A stretch of DNA of 64,000 bases from Accumulibacter sp. (GTDB lineage Bacteria; Pseudomonadota; Gammaproteobacteria; Burkholderiales; Rhodocyclaceae): the NCBI RefSeq assembly GCF_023806625.1, contig NZ_JAMTDX010000072.1, forward strand, positions 7,687 to 71,686, read 5' to 3'. The position numbers and the translations under genes are program-made. Positions 1-11,164 of the stretch are shown here, piece by piece. Position 1 is the stretch's first letter, and each line of letters opens with the position of its first letter. The notes under the pieces were generated by a model. That model was not told where the DNA came from and made no database searches. It saw only the letters and a list, made by a program, of their open reading frames with translations.

Positions 1-290
1 TCAATCCCGGCTGGAACGACTCGGCCTACGACTTTACCGGAGTCAACGCCTTGCTGAACATCCCGCACACGGCCAGCTCGGCGATCGTTCGCTTCTTCGC
101 CAGCGGCGCCGGCTGGCAGGGCGGCGCCCCGCTGGTGAACGGCGTGGGCGGCGGCGACGAGTCGTTCGGTCTGGACCAGATCACGATCAGCATCAACACC
201 GCCGACCAGGTTCCGGAACCCGGCACGCTGGCGCTGCTCGGGCTTGGTCTCGCCACGCTCGCAGCGCGCCGGCGCAGCGCGAAGGCCTGA
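1..290 (+). CDS. PEP-CTERM sorting domain protein, C-terminal part (5' end outside window)
   Basis: This frame is open from the left edge to a stop at 288-290. The visible 95 or so residues end in VPEPGTLALLGLGLATLAARRR. That is the tripartite PEP-CTERM tail: a VPEP motif, a hydrophobic helix and an Arg cluster. Such proteins are exported by Sec and then processed by an exosortase (EpsH/XrtA), usually in EPS-forming bacteria. The start and any upstream box lie outside the window, so the role of the mature domain cannot be judged. An 8-bp-arm hairpin follows at 311-338. Confidence 0.85.
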   Translation, partial: NPGWNDSAYDFTGVNALLNIPHTASSAIVRFFASGAGWQGGAPLVNGVGGGDESFGLDQITISINTADQVPEPGTLALLGLGLATLAARRRSAKA

Positions 291-310
291 GCTCCGCCGC
301 AGAGCGGTCC

Positions 311-338
311 CGCCTGGCGCCTTTGCCGGAGCCAGGCG
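311..338 (+). terminator. Hairpin downstream of the PEP-CTERM gene
   Basis: Perfect 8-bp arms CGCCTGGC and GCCAGGCG surround a 12-nt loop, 20 bp after the stop of the PEP-CTERM gene. It lies between two convergent genes, so it may serve both. There is no clear T-tract, so intrinsic termination is only a possibility. Confidence 0.35.
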
Positions 339-410
339 ACCGACCCGCGAGGCACTGGCGAGTCGATGCCGCTTGCCGGAATCCCCGGGTCGGTCGGCCT
401 GAAGAGCCCG

Positions 411-2057
411 TCAGGCGGGCGACGGCGCTCCGCCTGACGGTCCTTCGGCCAAGCGGAGCACGATCCCCTCGTCGGGTCCGAGTTGCAACCGGTCGACCAC
501 GACCGCTTCCTCGGGCAGACGGCAGGTGGTCGACAGGAGAATCCGCGAGTCACCGAGGCCCCGCGGCAGCGTCAGGCGACGCGTGCCGCCGGCAAAGTTG
601 AGAACGACCAGCAGGCGACTCTCGCCATCGCTGCGCAGATACGCGTAGACGTCGTCGGCAACGGCGTCGATCGACCGATAGGCACCGACGCCGAGCGCCG
701 GCTCGGACCGACGCAGCGCGGTCAGTGCCCGGAAGAAGCTCAAGATCGATTGGGGATCCGCCGACTCGGCAGCGACATTGACCGTCCGGTGGTCGCCCGC
801 GACCGGCAGCCAGGGGAGTACGCCGGCTGCGGCGAAACCCGCGTTCGCCGACGAGTCCCACTGCATCGGCGTGCGTTCGGGGTCGCGGCCGAGAAGGTGG
901 GCGATCTGCGGCTGGTTGATCGCCACCGGGTCACGCCAGCACTCGCGCGGCAGCGCCACGTCGCGCAGGCCGATTTCGTCGCCGTAATAGCAGGTCGGCG
1001 TACCGCGCAGCGTCAGCAGCAGCATCGTGGCGACGCGCGCCTGCGCCAGGCCGACGCGCGTCGCCAGCCGATGCTGGTCGTGATTGCCGAGCACCCAGTT
1101 CGGCCAGGCACCGGGCGGCAGCGCCGCCTCGTAGGCGTCCACCTTCGCCCTGACCTCCCCGGCCTGCCAGGGAGTCGAGATCAGCTGGAAGTTGAACGGC
1201 AGATGGCACTCGGGAGCTTCCGGGCCGCCATAGAAGCGCATCAGTTCGGCATTCGGCAGATAGACCTCGCCGACCATCATCCGCGCGTCGCGCGAATCGA
1301 GCAGCGCGCGCATCCGGCGGATCAGCCCGTGTACTTCGGGCAGGTTGCCAGTGTGAATGTGTCTCAGGCTGGCGTACTGGCGCACGCCATCCCAGGCGGG
1401 ATTCGGCGGCTCATCGCGAAAGAGCGGATCCTTGAGGAGCAGCGAGATCACGTCGACGCGGAAGCCATCGACGCCGCGGTCGAGCCAGAAGCGCATCACC
1501 TCGAGCAGCGCTTCGAACACCTCGGGGTTGCGGTAGTTGAGCTCGGGCTGCTGGCGGGCGAACTGGTGCATGTAGTACTGGCCGCGGCGCTCGTCGAAGG
1601 TCCACGCCGGACCGCCGAAATGGCTCAGCCAGTTGTTCGGCAGTCCTCCCCCGGGCGCCGGATCGCGCCAGATGTACCAGTCGCTCTTCGCATTGTCGCC
1701 GTCGCGGCGGCTCTCGACGAACCACGGATGCTCGTCCGAGGTGTGGTTCGGGACGAGGTCGACGATCAGGCGCATTCCTCGCCGATGGATCTCGACGAGC
1801 AGTTCGTTGAAGTCGGCCATCGTCCCGAAGCGCGGATCGATCGCACAGTAGTCGGCGACGTCGTAACCGAAGTCGTGCATCGGGGACGGGTAGATCGGCG
1901 ACAGCCAGATCGCGCCGACGTTGAGGCTGGTGAGGTAGTCGACGCGAGAAAGGATGCCGCGCAGGTCGCCGACTCCGTCGCCGTTGCTGTCCTGGAACGA
2001 ACGCGGGTAGATCTGGTAGATGATCTCACGCTGCCACCAGGCGTACGCTCGGCTCAT
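411..2057 (-). CDS. GH13 alpha-glucosidase / oligo-1,6-glucosidase
   Basis: This 548-residue protein has the full GH13 (alpha-amylase clan) signature set. VDLVPNHTS lies near residue 99 and GFRVD near 198, with the nucleophile at D202. GEVY near 263 supplies the acid/base E264, and NHD near 325 supplies the transition-state stabiliser D327. The N-terminus (WWQREIIYQIYPRSFQDSNGDG) is typical of alpha-glucosidases and oligo-1,6-glucosidases that cut small alpha-glucosides from the non-reducing end. There is no signal peptide, so it is probably cytoplasmic. The exact substrate (maltose, isomaltose, sucrose or trehalose) cannot be read from the sequence. The gene follows the HerA-like ATPase gene on the same strand after about 120 bp. 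Confidence 0.9.
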   Translation of the reverse strand: MSRAYAWWQREIIYQIYPRSFQDSNGDGVGDLRGILSRVDYLTSLNVGAIWLSPIYPSPMHDFGYDVADYCAIDPRFGTMADFNELLVEIHRRGMRLIVDLVPNHTSDEHPWFVESRRDGDNAKSDWYIWRDPAPGGGLPNNWLSHFGGPAWTFDERRGQYYMHQFARQQPELNYRNPEVFEALLEVMRFWLDRGVDGFRVDVISLLLKDPLFRDEPPNPAWDGVRQYASLRHIHTGNLPEVHGLIRRMRALLDSRDARMMVGEVYLPNAELMRFYGGPEAPECHLPFNFQLISTPWQAGEVRAKVDAYEAALPPGAWPNWVLGNHDQHRLATRVGLAQARVATMLLLTLRGTPTCYYGDEIGLRDVALPRECWRDPVAINQPQIAHLLGRDPERTPMQWDSSANAGFAAAGVLPWLPVAGDHRTVNVAAESADPQSILSFFRALTALRRSEPALGVGAYRSIDAVADDVYAYLRSDGESRLLVVLNFAGGTRRLTLPRGLGDSRILLSTTCRLPEEAVVVDRLQLGPDEGIVLRLAEGPSGGAPSPA

Positions 2058-2180
2058 CGCCGGGATCCTTCTTCGGCTTGCCCGCTCCCGCTGCCAACGA
2101 CGTCCATCAGGGGCAGCGCCCGCCCCGGCTGCCCCAACCTGAAGCGCTCCCGGCCGCGCTGGCGATTTCCCGCGAGCCGC

Positions 2181-3701
2181 TCAGCGGCGATTCGAGCCGC
2201 CGAGGATCGAGCCAAGAACGCCACGGATGATCTCGCGCCCGACCTGCGAACCAATCGCCCGGGCGGCGCTCTTGGCCGCCGTTTCGAGGACCGAATCGCC
2301 CCGCCCGACGCGCCGCTCCCCGCCGCCACCACCGAGCAGGTCTCCCAGCGAGCCTAGCCATCCGCCGCCGGTTGCCTCCCGAGTCGGCGCGCCGGCTCCC
2401 GGCTGGCTGCCAGCGGGGTGCGCGGCGGCCGGTGCTCCCTTGAGCCGCTCGTACGCCGATTCGCGATCGACGGCGGCCTCGTAATGCCCGTAGATCGGCG
2501 AACTGCGGATCACTGCCTGCCTCTCCTCGGCGGTCTGCGGTCCGATTCGCGAACTCGGTGGCAGGATCGAGGCACGCTCGACGACCGTCGGCCGGCCCTT
2601 TTCGTCGAGGAAAGAGACCAGCGCCTCGCCGACGCCGAGTTCGGTGATCGCCGCCTCCGCGTCGAACTTCGGGTTGGCGCGCAGCGTCTGCGCAGCCGCC
2701 TTGACCGCCTTCTGGTCGCGCGGGGTGAACGCGCGCAGCGCATGCTGGACGCGATTGCCGAGCTGCCCGAGCACGGTGTCGGGAATGTCCAGAGGGTTCT
2801 GGGTGACGAAATAGATCCCGACGCCCTTCGAGCGGATCAGCCGGACGACCTGCTCGATTTTTTCGAGCAGCGCGGGCGGCGCCTCGTTGAACAGCAGGTG
2901 GGCCTCGTCGAAGAAGAAGACGAGCTTCGGCTTGTCCAGGTCGCCGACCTCCGGCAGCTGCTCGAAGAGTTCCGAGAGCAGCCAGAGCAGGAAGGTCGAG
3001 TACAGGCGCGGCAGGCCCATCAGCTTCTCGCCGGCCAGGATGTTGACCACCCCCCTGCCCTCGTCGGTCTGCATCAGGTCGGCCATGTCGAGCATCGGTT
3101 CGCCGAAGAAGATCTCCCCACCCTGCTCGCCGAGGGTCAGCAGACCGCGCTGGATCGCCCCGATCGACGCCGCCGAAACGTTGCCGTACTCGGTCGTGAA
3201 GCTCCGGGCGTTCTCACCGACGTACTGGATCATCGCCCGCAGATCCTTGAGGTCGAGCAGCAGCAGCCCATTGTCGTCGGCAATCCGGAAGACCAGTTGC
3301 AGCACCCCCGCCTGCGTCTCGTTGAGGTTGAGCAGTCGGGCGAGCAGCACCGGACCCATGTCCGAGATCGTCGCGCGTACCGGGTGACCCTGGGCGCCGA
3401 AGACGTCCCAGAAGACGACCGGACACTTCGCCGGCGCGAAATCGTGTACGCCGAGCGCCTCGAGGCGCTGCTGCAGCTTCGGCGTCAGCGTACCGGGAGC
3501 GGCGAGCCCCGAGAGGTCGCCCTTGACGTCGGCCATGAACACCGGAACGCCGATCGCCGAGAAACGCTCGGCGAGAAGCTGCAAGGTGACCGTCTTGCCG
3601 GTTCCGGTCGCCCCGGCGATCAGCCCATGCCGGTTAGCGAGCGCCGGCAGCAAGGCGAGTTCGACGTCTTCATGTCTGGCGATCACGAGCGGTTCGACCA
3701 T
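2181..3701 (-). CDS. HerA/YjgR-like ATPase (DUF853 family)
   Basis: This 506-residue protein starts [10 protein letters not shown]. Walker A is GATGTGKT at residues 30-37. A Walker B-like [12 protein letters not shown] lies mid-protein. The layout matches the DUF853/YjgR family of HerA-related P-loop ATPases, whose E. coli member is about 500 residues and whose role is unknown. The C-terminus is low-complexity (Gly/Ala/Pro-rich) and ends in a hydrophobic Ile/Gly stretch. The frame stays open for 116 codons upstream of this start, but that stretch crosses the divergent promoter region and looks non-coding. The gene is divergent from yebC. Confidence 0.85.
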   Translation of the reverse strand: MVEPLVIARHEDVELALLPALANRHGLIAGATGTGKTVTLQLLAERFSAIGVPVFMADVKGDLSGLAAPGTLTPKLQQRLEALGVHDFAPAKCPVVFWDVFGAQGHPVRATISDMGPVLLARLLNLNETQAGVLQLVFRIADDNGLLLLDLKDLRAMIQYVGENARSFTTEYGNVSAASIGAIQRGLLTLGEQGGEIFFGEPMLDMADLMQTDEGRGVVNILAGEKLMGLPRLYSTFLLWLLSELFEQLPEVGDLDKPKLVFFFDEAHLLFNEAPPALLEKIEQVVRLIRSKGVGIYFVTQNPLDIPDTVLGQLGNRVQHALRAFTPRDQKAVKAAAQTLRANPKFDAEAAITELGVGEALVSFLDEKGRPTVVERASILPPSSRIGPQTAEERQAVIRSSPIYGHYEAAVDRESAYERLKGAPAAAHPAGSQPGAGAPTREATGGGWLGSLGDLLGGGGGERRVGRGDSVLETAAKSAARAIGSQVGREIIRGVLGSILGGSNRR

Positions 3702-3742
3702 CTTCGACTCCGGGAAACGGCAAAGGGCAGAAACGGACGAAA

Positions 3743-3751
3743 TGTTACAAT
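3743..3751 (+). promoter_or_regulatory. Candidate extended -10 promoter for yebC
   Basis: TGTTACAAT matches an extended -10 (TGn followed by TATAAT-like TACAAT). It lies in the divergent gap between the HerA-like gene and yebC, about 87 bp before the yebC start. I found no good -35 at 17 bp, which is usual for extended -10 promoters. It was found by eye only. Confidence 0.4.
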
Positions 3752-3837
3752 GCGCGGCTCGATTATCGACCATCCGGGGCGAATTTTGTTTCCCCGCGGG
3801 TCGGCTTGGCAGGCAGAGCAACGACGAGAGGCAGAGC

Positions 3838-4563
3838 ATGGCAGGACACTCGAAATGGGCAAACATCCAGCACCGCAAGGGCAAGCAGGATGAGAAGCGC
3901 GGCTTATCCTTCTCCAAGGTCGCCCGGGAAATCACCGTCGCGGCGAAGGCCGGCGGCGGCGACCCTTCGTTCAACCCGCGCCTGCGCCTGGCGATCGATC
4001 GGGCCAAGGGCGTCAACATGCCCAAGGACAAGATCGACAACGCGATCAAGAAGGGAACCGGCGAACTCGAAGGCGTCGATTACGTCGAGGTCCGCTACGA
4101 GGGCTATGGCATCGGGGGGGCGGCGGTGATCGTCGACTGCCTGACCGACAACCGCACGCGGACGGTCGCCGACGTCCGCCACGCGTTCAACAAGTACGGC
4201 GGAAACCTCGGCACCGACGGCTGTGTCGCCTTCCAGTTCCGGCATTGCGGGCAGATCGTCTTCGCCCCCGGGATCGACGAGGCCGCGCTGATCGACGCGG
4301 CGATAGAGGCCGGCGCCGACGACGTGCTGGCCAACGACGACGGCTCGGTCGAAGTAATCACCGCGCCGAACGACTACATGACGGTCAAGGAAGCGCTCGA
4401 GGCCGCCGGATTCCGGAGCGAGTTCGGGGCGGTGACGATGAAGCCCGAAAACGAGACGCCGCTGACCGGAGACGACGCCCAGCGGATGCAGAAGCTGATC
4501 GACGTACTCGAAGGTCTCGACGACGTCCAGGAAGTCCATACGAGCGCGGTGTTCGATGACTGA
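3838..4563 (+). CDS. yebC: YebC/PmpR-family protein
   Basis: This 241-residue protein begins [21 protein letters not shown], the near-invariant N-terminus of the YebC/PmpR family. Members are described as transcriptional regulators; some have been linked to relief of ribosome stalling at proline-rich stretches. The length equals the family norm. The start is set by that N-terminus, with a purine-rich GAGAGG upstream. Many relatives lie beside ruvC, but no ruvC follows here: the next gene is a PEP-CTERM gene with its own regulatory sites. Confidence 0.95.
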   Translation: MAGHSKWANIQHRKGKQDEKRGLSFSKVAREITVAAKAGGGDPSFNPRLRLAIDRAKGVNMPKDKIDNAIKKGTGELEGVDYVEVRYEGYGIGGAAVIVDCLTDNRTRTVADVRHAFNKYGGNLGTDGCVAFQFRHCGQIVFAPGIDEAALIDAAIEAGADDVLANDDGSVEVITAPNDYMTVKEALEAAGFRSEFGAVTMKPENETPLTGDDAQRMQKLIDVLEGLDDVQEVHTSAVFDD

Positions 4564-4580
4564 CGCCGGGGCTGATCGCT

Positions 4581-4598
4581 TGTCGGAATTCTTTACAG
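4581..4598 (+). promoter_or_regulatory. PEP-CTERM box (putative sigma-54 enhancer site), copy 1
   Basis: TGTCGGAATTCTTTACAG matches the boxes at 55776 and 58418 at most positions (shared pattern TGTCGRAAWWYTTTACA). It starts 80 bp before a -24/-12 element at 4661. It is probably the upstream site for the PEP-CTERM-associated response regulator (PrsR type). That regulator is not in this window. Confidence 0.65.
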
Positions 4599-4660
4599 GG
4601 CTGGGCGCGCGGCCCTCGTCAATGCCCTGCAAAAGGTTGTTCTCCAAGGCCTTTTCTTTC

Positions 4661-4677
4661 CTGGCACGCGACGTGCT
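4661..4677 (+). promoter_or_regulatory. Sigma-54 (-24/-12) promoter of PEP-CTERM gene
   Basis: TGGCACGCGACGTGCTT has GG and GC separated by exactly 10 nt, the RpoN promoter geometry, and a perfect TGGCACG -24 half. The -12 half reads GTGCTT rather than TTGCT. The start codon of the downstream PEP-CTERM gene is about 80 bp away. Confidence 0.65.
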
Positions 4678-4758
4678 TGGTGGTCTGAAACAGGTGCCGC
4701 CGGAACGACGATCGATGGTCGCCACGGGCCTGCTGAAACTGAACCTGGAGACCCTGAC

Positions 4759-5478
4759 ATGCTCAAGACGATCAAGCAAAGCCTGGCTGCTGTCATGACC
4801 GTCGGACTGGCCGCTTCGGCAGCCGCGACGACGATCGGCGTTCCCGGAACGGCCGACCCATGGCTCGCCGGAATGCCGAACGGTTCGACGGCGTCGTCCG
4901 GAGATGTTGCCCCGGGACAGTCGCCGGCCCTGGTCACGGGACTGTCTTTTGCCGCCGGAGATCTGCTCGTCTTCTCGGCGTCTGGATCGACCGATCACTG
5001 CACCTCGGGAGGCTGCGGACTCGCCGGCGCCGAAGGCGATGCGAACGAAGGACCGACCGGCCACAGCGGGGGCGCCGAGAACGGCATCGGCAACGTCGTC
5101 TCGCCGATCGACGCGCTGATCGGCGTGTTCCTCGACGGCTCGCAACCGAGCCTGACAGCGGCGCCCTCGACGGTCCTCGACTTCAGCACCGCCTTGGCAC
5201 GGGATTTCGCCTCGCTGGCCCCCCTGCTCAAGCAACCGTTCTTCATCGGCGACGGCCGGCGCAACGACGGCGTCACGGTCCAGACCTTTGCCGTCCCGAC
5301 CGGAGCCACCCGGCTCTATCTGGGTACGATGGATGGTTACGGCTGGTACAACAATGTCGGCAGCCTGACGGTCAGCGTGGACATCCAGAATGCGGTTCCC
5401 GAACCGGCGACCCTGCCAATCGTTGCCGCCTCGGTGCTCGGACTCCTGCTCAGGCGACGTCGCCCGCTCGCCGGCTAG
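4759..5478 (+). CDS. PEP-CTERM sorting domain protein, function unknown
   Basis: This 239-residue protein starts [23 protein letters not shown], a clear Sec signal peptide. It ends [23 protein letters not shown], a PEP-CTERM tail. The mature region of about 185 residues is Gly/Ala/Ser-rich and acidic, with one CTSGGCG pair, and I recognise no enzymatic motif. It is expected to be exported and processed by an exosortase. An upstream box at 4581 and a sigma-54-type promoter at 4661 suggest control together with the two PEP-CTERM genes near 56 and 59 kb. Confidence 0.85.
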   Translation: MLKTIKQSLAAVMTVGLAASAAATTIGVPGTADPWLAGMPNGSTASSGDVAPGQSPALVTGLSFAAGDLLVFSASGSTDHCTSGGCGLAGAEGDANEGPTGHSGGAENGIGNVVSPIDALIGVFLDGSQPSLTAAPSTVLDFSTALARDFASLAPLLKQPFFIGDGRRNDGVTVQTFAVPTGATRLYLGTMDGYGWYNNVGSLTVSVDIQNAVPEPATLPIVAASVLGLLLRRRRPLAG

Positions 5479-5676
5479 GGAATCTTCGCAGCGCCGCCCA
5501 CTTCGTTGGCCGGCGCGTCGCCTCGCCCGCAGCCGCCAAGCGCAGCCCCGGTTCCGGCACGCGCGACTCCCCGGCGTCGCGCGTGCCCAGGATTGCTCCA
5601 CCCCGCGGCAGCGTGCGCCGGCACGGCATTTGGGGGATAATGCGTCCTCGACGAATTCGCAGCACAGGACGCCCCC

Positions 5677-6781
5677 ATGGAAGCCGAACAGATCAACGCC
5701 ATCGAAAACCGCCTGGCCGACCTTGCGGGGCGCGCCGCCGCATTGCGGAGGTATCTTTGACTACGATCAGAAGGCTGATCAGCTAAAGACCGTCGCCCGC
5801 GAGCTGGAAGACCCGAAGGTCTGGGACGACGCCGAGCGCGCGCAGGAACTCGGCCGGCAAAGGCGATCGCTCGAGAACGTCGTCCTGACCCTCGATCGCG
5901 TCGGCAATTCTCTGAGCGACTCCGGCGAACTCTTCGCGATGGCCCGTGAAGAGGACGACGACGAGACGCTCGCCGCGCTCGCCGGCGACCTCGACGACAC
6001 CGACAAGGAACTCGCCGCGCTCGAGTTCCGCCGGATGTTCAACAATCCAGCCGACCCGCTGAACTGCTTCCTCGACATCCAGGCCGGTGCCGGCGGCACC
6101 GAAGCACAGGACTGGGCAGCGATGCTGCTGCGCATGTACCTGCGCTACGCCGAGCGCAAGGGCTTCTCCGTCGAAGTGCTCGAGGAGTCCGAGGGCGAGG
6201 TCGCCGGCATCAAGACGGCGAGCGTCAAGATCTCCGGGGACTACGCGTACGGGATGCTGCGCTCCGAAACCGGCGTCCATCGCCTGGTCCGCAAGTCGCC
6301 GTTCGACTCGAACGCGCGGCGGCACACGAGCTTCTGCTCGGTTCAGGCGTACCCCGAGATCGACGACTCGTTCGAGGTCGAGATCAACCCGGGCGACCTG
6401 CGCATCGACACCTATCGAGCTTCGGGCGCCGGCGGCCAGCACATCAACAAGACCGACTCGGCCGTGCGCATCACCCACCTGCCGACGAACATCGTCGTCC
6501 AGTGCCAGAACGACCGCTCGCAGCACCGCAACCGCGCCGAAGCGATGGCCATGCTCAAGTCGCGGATCTACGAAGCCGAGATGCGCAAGCGCCAGGCCGA
6601 ACAGCAGAAGCTCGAGGACGCCAAGTCGGACATCGGCTGGGGTCACCAGATCCGTTCCTACGTCCTCGATCAGTCGCGGATCAAGGACCTGCGCACCAAC
6701 GTCGAGATCGGCAACACCCAGGCCGTGCTCGACGGCGACCTCGACCCGTTCATCGAAGCCAGCCTCAAGCAGGGTGTCTGA
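5677..6781 (+). CDS. prfB: Peptide chain release factor 2, with programmed +1 frameshift
   Basis: RF2 recognises UGA and UAA stop codons and triggers peptide release. The reading frame is 5677-5757 (27 codons ending LRRYL), then an in-frame TGA, then 5759-6781 after a +1 shift ([10 protein letters not shown]...). The total is 367 residues, against 365 for E. coli RF2. The second part has the stop-recognition tripeptide SPF ([14 protein letters not shown]) and the catalytic GGQ ([15 protein letters not shown]). The gene precedes lysS by about 50 bp, a common pairing. It is autoregulated: low RF2 slows reading of the UGA and favours the shift. Confidence 0.97.
5747..5761 (+). promoter_or_regulatory. 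prfB programmed frameshift site
   Basis: GGAGG, a Shine-Dalgarno-like stimulator, is followed directly by TAT CTT TGA C. This is the classic RF2 recoding signal. The ribosome slips from CTT to TTT, reads GAC in the +1 frame and bypasses the TGA at 5758-5760. Confidence 0.95.
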
Positions 6782-6832
6782 GCACCCTAGGCCGTTCCCG
6801 CCCGCGCAGAGTTCGTCGAAAAGTCCCCGATC

Positions 6833-8347
<1,515 letters not shown>

Positions 8348-8371
8348 GCGGCAGCCGGCGCAGGCGCTTCG

Positions 8372-9592
8372 ATGGACCGCCGGGCGATCGTCGTCGGTGC
8401 CGGACTCGCCGGGACCGCCGCTGCCGCGGCACTCGCCGCGCGCGGCTGGCGAATTTCGCTGATCGACGCCGAGCCAGGACCGGGCCAGGGCGCCTCGGGC
8501 AACCGTGCGGGCGTCCTCCGGCCGCTGCCCTCGGTCGACGACAACCGGCTCGCCCGGCTGACCCGGGCGGCCTTTCGCCAGGCCGTCGATCACCTGCACG
8601 CGCTGGCGCGAAGCGGCGCGCCCGTGCGCTGGCAGCAGACCGGCGTGCTCCACCTGGCGCGCGACGCGCGCCACGAGGCGACCCAGCAGCGCGTCGTCGC
8701 CGAACAGCGCCCAGCCCCGGGCGAGTTCTGCTTCGTCGACCGCGAGCCGGCCAGCCGTCTGACCGGCTGGCCGGTGAGCAGCGGCGGCTGGTGGTTTCCG
8801 GGTGGCGGCTGGGTCGATCCGGCCTCGCTCTGCCGCGCGAACCTCGCGCGGCACGCATCGGCGATCGCCACCCACTTTTCCCGACCGGTCGACACGATCG
8901 CCTTCGACGCCGGTCTCTGGCGGGCCTGTGATGCCGCCGGGCAGCCGATCGGCGAAGCGCCGGTGCTGGTCCTCGCCAACGCGGCCGCTGCGCGGCGCTT
9001 CGCCGTCGCCAGCCATCTGCCGCTGCGCGAGGCGCGCGGACAGGTCACGCACCTGCCCGCCGCACCTGGCTCGCCCCCCCCAATCGTCGTCTGCCGGCTC
9101 GGCTACGTCACGCCACCGGTCGACGACCTGCGCTGCGCCGGCGCAACCTTCGCGATAGGCGACCGCGATTCCGGGCTGCGTGAAGCCGATCAGCGCGAGA
9201 ACCTCGCCCGGCTGGAGCTGATGCTTCCGGGGTTCAGGAGCGACGTCGACCCTGATCGCCTCGGCGGCCGGGTCGGCTTCCGTCCGCTCTCGCCCGACCG
9301 GCTGCCGATGATCGGACAGATCGCCGACGCTCGGGAAGCCACCGCCGGCAGGCCGGCGCGCACGCTCGACCAATTGCCGCGCGTTCCCGGCCTGTACGTC
9401 GTCGACGGTTTCGGCGCCCGGGGCATCGTCTGGTCGGCGCTCGCCGGCGAGCTGCTCGCCTGCCAGATCACGGGCGAACGCCTCCCGCTGGCCGACGAAC
9501 TCGTCGCCGCCGTCGACCCCGGCCGCTTCGTCCTGCGCCCAAGGCCGGTACCACCAGGAGGCCAGAATGGAAGGAAGACTTGCGGGAACTGA
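8372..9592 (+). CDS. FAD-dependent oxidoreductase, stand-alone MnmC C-domain (MnmC2)
   Basis: This 406-residue protein begins with a dinucleotide-binding GAGLAGTAAAAALAARGW and continues GASGNRAGVLRPL, GGWWFPGGGWVDPASLCRA and RPLSPDRLPMIG. These are the landmarks of the C-terminal FAD domain of bifunctional MnmC, which removes the carboxymethyl group from cmnm5(s2)U34 of tRNA. The N-terminal methyltransferase half (MnmD, about 250 residues) is missing, and nothing like it lies beside the gene. A generic DadA/GlyOx-type oxidase is the alternative, but the GASGNRAG and WVDPASLC motifs favour MnmC2. Confidence 0.8.
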   Translation: MDRRAIVVGAGLAGTAAAAALAARGWRISLIDAEPGPGQGASGNRAGVLRPLPSVDDNRLARLTRAAFRQAVDHLHALARSGAPVRWQQTGVLHLARDARHEATQQRVVAEQRPAPGEFCFVDREPASRLTGWPVSSGGWWFPGGGWVDPASLCRANLARHASAIATHFSRPVDTIAFDAGLWRACDAAGQPIGEAPVLVLANAAAARRFAVASHLPLREARGQVTHLPAAPGSPPPIVVCRLGYVTPPVDDLRCAGATFAIGDRDSGLREADQRENLARLELMLPGFRSDVDPDRLGGRVGFRPLSPDRLPMIGQIADAREATAGRPARTLDQLPRVPGLYVVDGFGARGIVWSALAGELLACQITGERLPLADELVAAVDPGRFVLRPRPVPPGGQNGRKTCGN

Positions 9593-9934
9593 GAGCCTTT
9601 TTCGCCGGCCCGTCCTTAGCACCGCTGGTACCCCGCGGACTATCGAGCGCCGGACCCCGCCAGCAGCGGTTGGCAATTCGGCTGCCACGCGCGCGAGGCA
9701 CTCGTCGACCGCGTACGCTCTCCCTGGCCCGACGGGGCTCAGCACCGTCCGGCCCGCGAGCACTGCGATGACCGCCACGGAATCGAGGCACCTCAAAGCC
9801 CGGCCATGATTCGCTACCCCTCTCGCAGATTCTCCAGCCCGGAACGCATTGGCCTTTGCCCGCAGTGCTCTGCCCGTCGGCCATGCCCAGAGCGAGCCGG
9901 ATGCGCATCTGCGACGCAACGGGGATTCTCGGGT
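9593..9934. other. Intergenic gap without recognised features
   Basis: This gap of about 340 bp lies between the MnmC2-like gene and the convergent XRE regulator gene. Open frames inside it have no recognisable protein character. I see no tRNA, repeat array or strong hairpin with a T-tract. Confidence 0.5.
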
Positions 9935-10252
9935 TCACGGAGTCTCCAAGAGAATCCTGGCAGTCCTTAGCAGATCCTGGCGCTGGCCACTGTCCAGCCT
10001 TCCAATGACCAGGATCAGCTCGGCCAGCGTCTCGTCGGACGTGTAAAGATACCCAACGGGTACGCCCAGAACCTCGGCGAGACGCTCTGCGGTGGCGAAA
10101 TCCGGATGGTGCTTGCCTCGTTCGTACTGATTCACTCGCGCGCTCGCCGAATACTCGTCTATTTTGGCCATGACGCCCAGCTGCATCTGCGTCAGCCCCG
10201 AACGCACCCGCGCTGCCCTGAGGCGAGAGCCAAACACGGAAGCGTTGGACAT
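9935..10252 (-). CDS. XRE-family helix-turn-helix regulator
   Basis: This 105-residue protein has a Cro/CI-type HTH covering residues about 8-65. Recognisable pieces are SRLRAARVRSGLTQMQLGVMA, RVNQYERGKHHPDF and AERLAEVLGVPVGYLY. The remaining 35 residues carry no sensor domain. The gene is divergent from the lipoprotein pair at 10394-11757, with about 140 bp between starts, so it may control them. Its targets and signal are unknown. Confidence 0.85.
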   Translation of the reverse strand: MSNASVFGSRLRAARVRSGLTQMQLGVMAKIDEYSASARVNQYERGKHHPDFATAERLAEVLGVPVGYLYTSDETLAELILVIGRLDSGQRQDLLRTARILLETP

Positions 10253-10298
10253 AAAGCAAACATTTTGAAGAGCCAGCTAAGAGAATCTGAGTTTTCTG

Positions 10299-10327
10299 TT
10301 GACCGCGAATTAAGGAGTTCTTAGTAT
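10299..10327 (+). promoter_or_regulatory. Sigma-70-type promoter for the lipoprotein pair
   Basis: TTGACC, a 17-bp spacer and TAGTAT form a good -35/-10 pair 66 bp before the lipoprotein start. The short inverted halves CTAAGA (10278 region) and TCTTAG (overlapping the -10) flank it and could be a binding site for the divergent XRE regulator. Confidence 0.5.
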
Positions 10328-10393
10328 CTAGCCCACGCTGATCCCGGCCTAGGGGGGCCGGACACGGCGAGACCAACCATCACGGAGGATTCG

Positions 10394-11164
10394 ATGAAGA
10401 CGTTCTTGCTGGGCGCGCTCGTTGTAGCCGTCGGTGGCCTGTCGGCATGCGCCTCGCGTTACGCCGACGCGCCTGCCCCAACGCGATTCGCGAATGCGAC
10501 GCAGCAGAAAGTTCAGGCGGCAAGCCACTGGCAGATGATCGCCGAGCACGTAGCCGGGCAGCTCAACCGTGATCTGAGCGCGAAGCTGAACGGTCGCTCG
10601 CTTTTCGTTCCTCAGCCGGGTGGAGAACAACCCTTCGTCGAAGGATTCAGGGAACTGCTGATCACGGCTCTGGTTGCACAGGGACTTCCGGTGGCGATCG
10701 ATCCGCGCGGCGCTCTGGCGGTGGACGTCCGCTACTCGATCTACCGGTTCCGGCCTGACCGACTGAAGGATACGTACTACTTTGGCGAAGCGACCGCGCT
10801 CGCGGCGGGCCTTTGGGCCGTAGGTGGAGTCGTCGCCGCAACAGCCAACGCGTCCCCGCCGGGAGTGGCCGTCGGCGCCACGCTGCTGACCGTGGCCGCC
10901 GCAGCCGACGGTTTTGGCTGGGCATGGACCGAAGCTCATGGCTCAGGGAAGTATGCGTCGGGCCCGGCTCCCCGATCGGAGATTCTGCTGACTGCGACGG
11001 TTGCCGATGGCGGCCGTATCGTCAGCCGGGCGAGCAACATCTATTACACGGCTGACGAAGACGATGCCCTGTACTGGAACCGGGCATCGTCAGCCTACTC
11101 GGGCGGAGGCCTGGTTTCGGTAGTCGGCGATTGTGGCGGAGGGAGAACGACGTGCGGCCGGTGA
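10394..11164 (+). CDS. Lipoprotein of unknown function
   Basis: This 256-residue protein starts MKTFLLGALVVAVGGLSAC, a type II signal peptide with lipobox LSAC and acylated Cys19. The mature part begins with about 110 residues including HWQMIAEHVAGQLNRDL. A hydrophobic Gly/Ala stretch follows around residues 135-175, and a C-terminal region has NIYYTADEDDALYWN. I recognise no family with certainty. The stop overlaps the beginning of the FlgO-like gene, so the two products are probably made together at the cell envelope. Confidence 0.75.
   Translation: MKTFLLGALVVAVGGLSACASRYADAPAPTRFANATQQKVQAASHWQMIAEHVAGQLNRDLSAKLNGRSLFVPQPGGEQPFVEGFRELLITALVAQGLPVAIDPRGALAVDVRYSIYRFRPDRLKDTYYFGEATALAAGLWAVGGVVAATANASPPGVAVGATLLTVAAAADGFGWAWTEAHGSGKYASGPAPRSEILLTATVADGGRIVSRASNIYYTADEDDALYWNRASSAYSGGGLVSVVGDCGGGRTTCGR

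Noticed and set aside
4556-4798. 80-codon frame overlapping the yebC stop
   Set aside because: It runs through the PEP-CTERM box and sigma-54 promoter and has no protein-like composition, so it is judged non-coding.
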